Assembly (NCBI GenBank): GCA_021780015.1
Contig: JAJXZN010000093.1
Span: forward strand, 1 to 5,822
Length of the DNA: 5,822 nt
Direction of reading: 5' to 3'
Source of the DNA: Pseudomonadota bacterium
GTDB lineage: Bacteria; Pseudomonadota; Alphaproteobacteria; Rhizobiales; Beijerinckiaceae
Each line of letters begins with the position of its first letter. Within the stretch, counting starts at the first letter, position 1. The notes below the pieces were generated by a model that searched no databases, was not told the DNA's origin, and was given only the letters and a program-made list of their open reading frames with translations. Of this stretch, positions 4,659-5,822 are shown piece after piece. A program made the translations under genes and the position numbers.

Positions 4659-5822
4659 TTAACGCTCGGAAAGCTCACGAAAGCGCGGCGTGAAGGAGAC
4701 ACCCCGCAGCACTTCGCCGAACCCCGCTGTGCGGACCGTCTTGAAGCTTTCGGTCGCCGGCAGCGCCGTCGCGGAAAGCGTGTCGGTGATCGCAACCAAT
4801 TCGTTCGGATCGGCGCCTTGGTCGCCATTGCCGCTCACCGTCGAGGTGATCGCCCAAATGGTCGCCGTTCCGTCAGGATTGACCTTGCCAGTGATGTTGC
4901 GCAGCCCGTCGGTCGCCGGCGACCACGGCAGTCCGGTCGCGGCGTTGTTGCCGGTCGGATAGCCATGCACCGTGTAAGGCACGCCGAGATTGAGGCCGGC
5001 CGTCAAAGTATAGGCCAATTGCCAGTTACCGGTTGCATCGTTGAAGACCCACTTTTGCAGGCCCGCATTGGTCTGCGCCGCCGCGGCCGTGAAGCGTCCG
5101 CCGCTGAACGTCGCCGTGCCATTGCCCTCGTCGGCGACATAGAGCGTCTTGGCATTGGCGAACCAGAGCCCGAAGGGGAAAAGCGTGGCGCTCTTCGCCG
5201 AATTGGTCGGGAAGCCTTGCAGCACGCACATATTGTAAGGCGTCACGCCCTGGCTTTGCAGATTCGCTGCGTTGAAGCTGATCGGCGCCGTCGGCAGACC
5301 TGCAGCGGCGCGCGGAACGCCCGTGCCGTTCGGGCAGGCCAAAGGCTTGCCATTGCCATCGAAGCCCGAAGTGTCGATGAAATAGACGGTGTTGACGCCG
5401 TTGCCGCCGCTGCCCTTGGTCAGATAGACGACGTTGTCGAAGACGGTCAGGCCGCGGAAATTGGTGTCCTTGCCGACTTTATCGGCCTTCAGGCCGAGTT
5501 GAGTCACGCTGAAGCTGCCGACCGGCGTCGGTTGACCCGGCGCTTGCGACGCTTCCGGCTCTTTCGACGCGTCGAGAATCTGCGCGCCGGCGCCGAGGAT
5601 GACACCGTTCGGCTGCGGATTGGAGCCGTTGCCGGCATTGCCCGCGGTGTAAATGAGCGGAACGCGGCCGCTATCGTTCAGGATCGCGGCGCGGCCGTTG
5701 TTGCCGCTATAGGCATTCGTCTTGGTGAAGCGGAAGCGGCCGAGCGCATCGACCTGCGCCACGATGCGAAAGTTTTGCGCCGGGACGGGATTCGTCGGAT
5801 CGACGACGCCGGGCGTGTTCGA
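4659..5822 (-). CDS. Predicted secreted beta-propeller-like protein (C-terminal part, truncated by window edge)
   Basis: The frame is open from the right edge to TAA at 4661-4659, giving 387 visible residues. The true start lies beyond 5822, because the codons before the GTG at 5762 are in frame and continue the same composition. The protein is rich in Gly, Asn, Thr and Ala, poor in charged residues, and built of repeated beta-strand-like segments: 'NFRGLTVFDNVVYLTKGSGG', 'NTVYFIDTSGFDGNG', 'KTLYVADEGNGTATFSGG', 'GLQKWVFNDATGNWQLAYTL', 'GLRNITGKVNPDGTATIWAI' and 'GFGEVLRGVSFTP'. This is the look of exported propeller proteins whose blades read 'YVxD..NG', but no catalytic motif is seen. Two cysteines (in 'LACPNG' and 'NMCVLQG') could form a disulfide in the periplasm or outside the cell. 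Signal peptide and substrate are not visible. A terminator follows at 4569-4600. Confidence 0.8.
   Translation of the reverse strand, partial: SNTPGVVDPTNPVPAQNFRIVAQVDALGRFRFTKTNAYSGNNGRAAILNDSGRVPLIYTAGNAGNGSNPQPNGVILGAGAQILDASKEPEASQAPGQPTPVGSFSVTQLGLKADKVGKDTNFRGLTVFDNVVYLTKGSGGNGVNTVYFIDTSGFDGNGKPLACPNGTGVPRAAAGLPTAPISFNAANLQSQGVTPYNMCVLQGFPTNSAKSATLFPFGLWFANAKTLYVADEGNGTATFSGGRFTAAAAQTNAGLQKWVFNDATGNWQLAYTLTAGLNLGVPYTVHGYPTGNNAATGLPWSPATDGLRNITGKVNPDGTATIWAITSTVSGNGDQGADPNELVAITDTLSATALPATESFKTVRTAGFGEVLRGVSFTPRFRELSER

Noticed and set aside
4166..4693. Plus-strand open frame over the 190-aa gene and terminator
   Set aside because: It is antisense to a better-supported gene and crosses an intrinsic terminator hairpin.

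Overview
The window is about 5.8 kb of GC-rich chromosomal DNA. It looks alphaproteobacterial, probably Hyphomicrobiales (Rhizobiales, Beijerinckiaceae-like). This rests on base composition, the style of the enolase-superfamily epimerase, a small 'MQLVLG...NWD' membrane protein, an 'RGRWFLAEYARR' protein and short palindromic dispersed repeats. The taxonomic placement is inference from remembered families, not a search.

Layout. At the left edge (1-62, minus) is the first 20 codons of a gene whose N-terminus resembles glutamate-cysteine ligase (GshA). A roughly 107-bp divergent spacer follows and contains a decayed copy of a palindromic repeat. Three plus-strand genes come next: a predicted lipoprotein (170-868), an L-Ala-D/L-Glu dipeptide epimerase or N-acetyl-D-Glu racemase (865-1854, TTG start overlapping the lipoprotein stop), and a six-TM voltage-gated-type potassium channel (1917-2765). 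At 2778-2987 lies a tandem array of four 54-bp units, each a strong hairpin. It sits between the channel gene and a convergent minus-strand XRE-cupin regulator. The regulator (2988-3605) has a clean start and Shine-Dalgarno but an in-frame amber codon at codon 28, inside the helix-turn-helix. Further right, all on the minus strand, are a 65-aa single-TM protein (3672-3869), a 190-aa uncharacterised protein (3950-4522), an intrinsic terminator (4569-4600), and the 3' part of a predicted secreted beta-propeller-like protein running off the right edge (4659-5822).

How the genes relate. The lipoprotein and epimerase are almost certainly co-transcribed and translationally coupled. The epimerase acts on dipeptides or acyl-amino acids of the kind released from peptidoglycan, and the lipoprotein may be a cell-envelope partner, but its function is unknown. 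The remaining genes look like ordinary chromosomal neighbours rather than one pathway. I see no transposase, integrase, CRISPR array, RNA gene or defence module. The most notable items are the homogeneous tandem palindrome array, its distant inverted relative at 93-113, and the nonsense-interrupted regulator.
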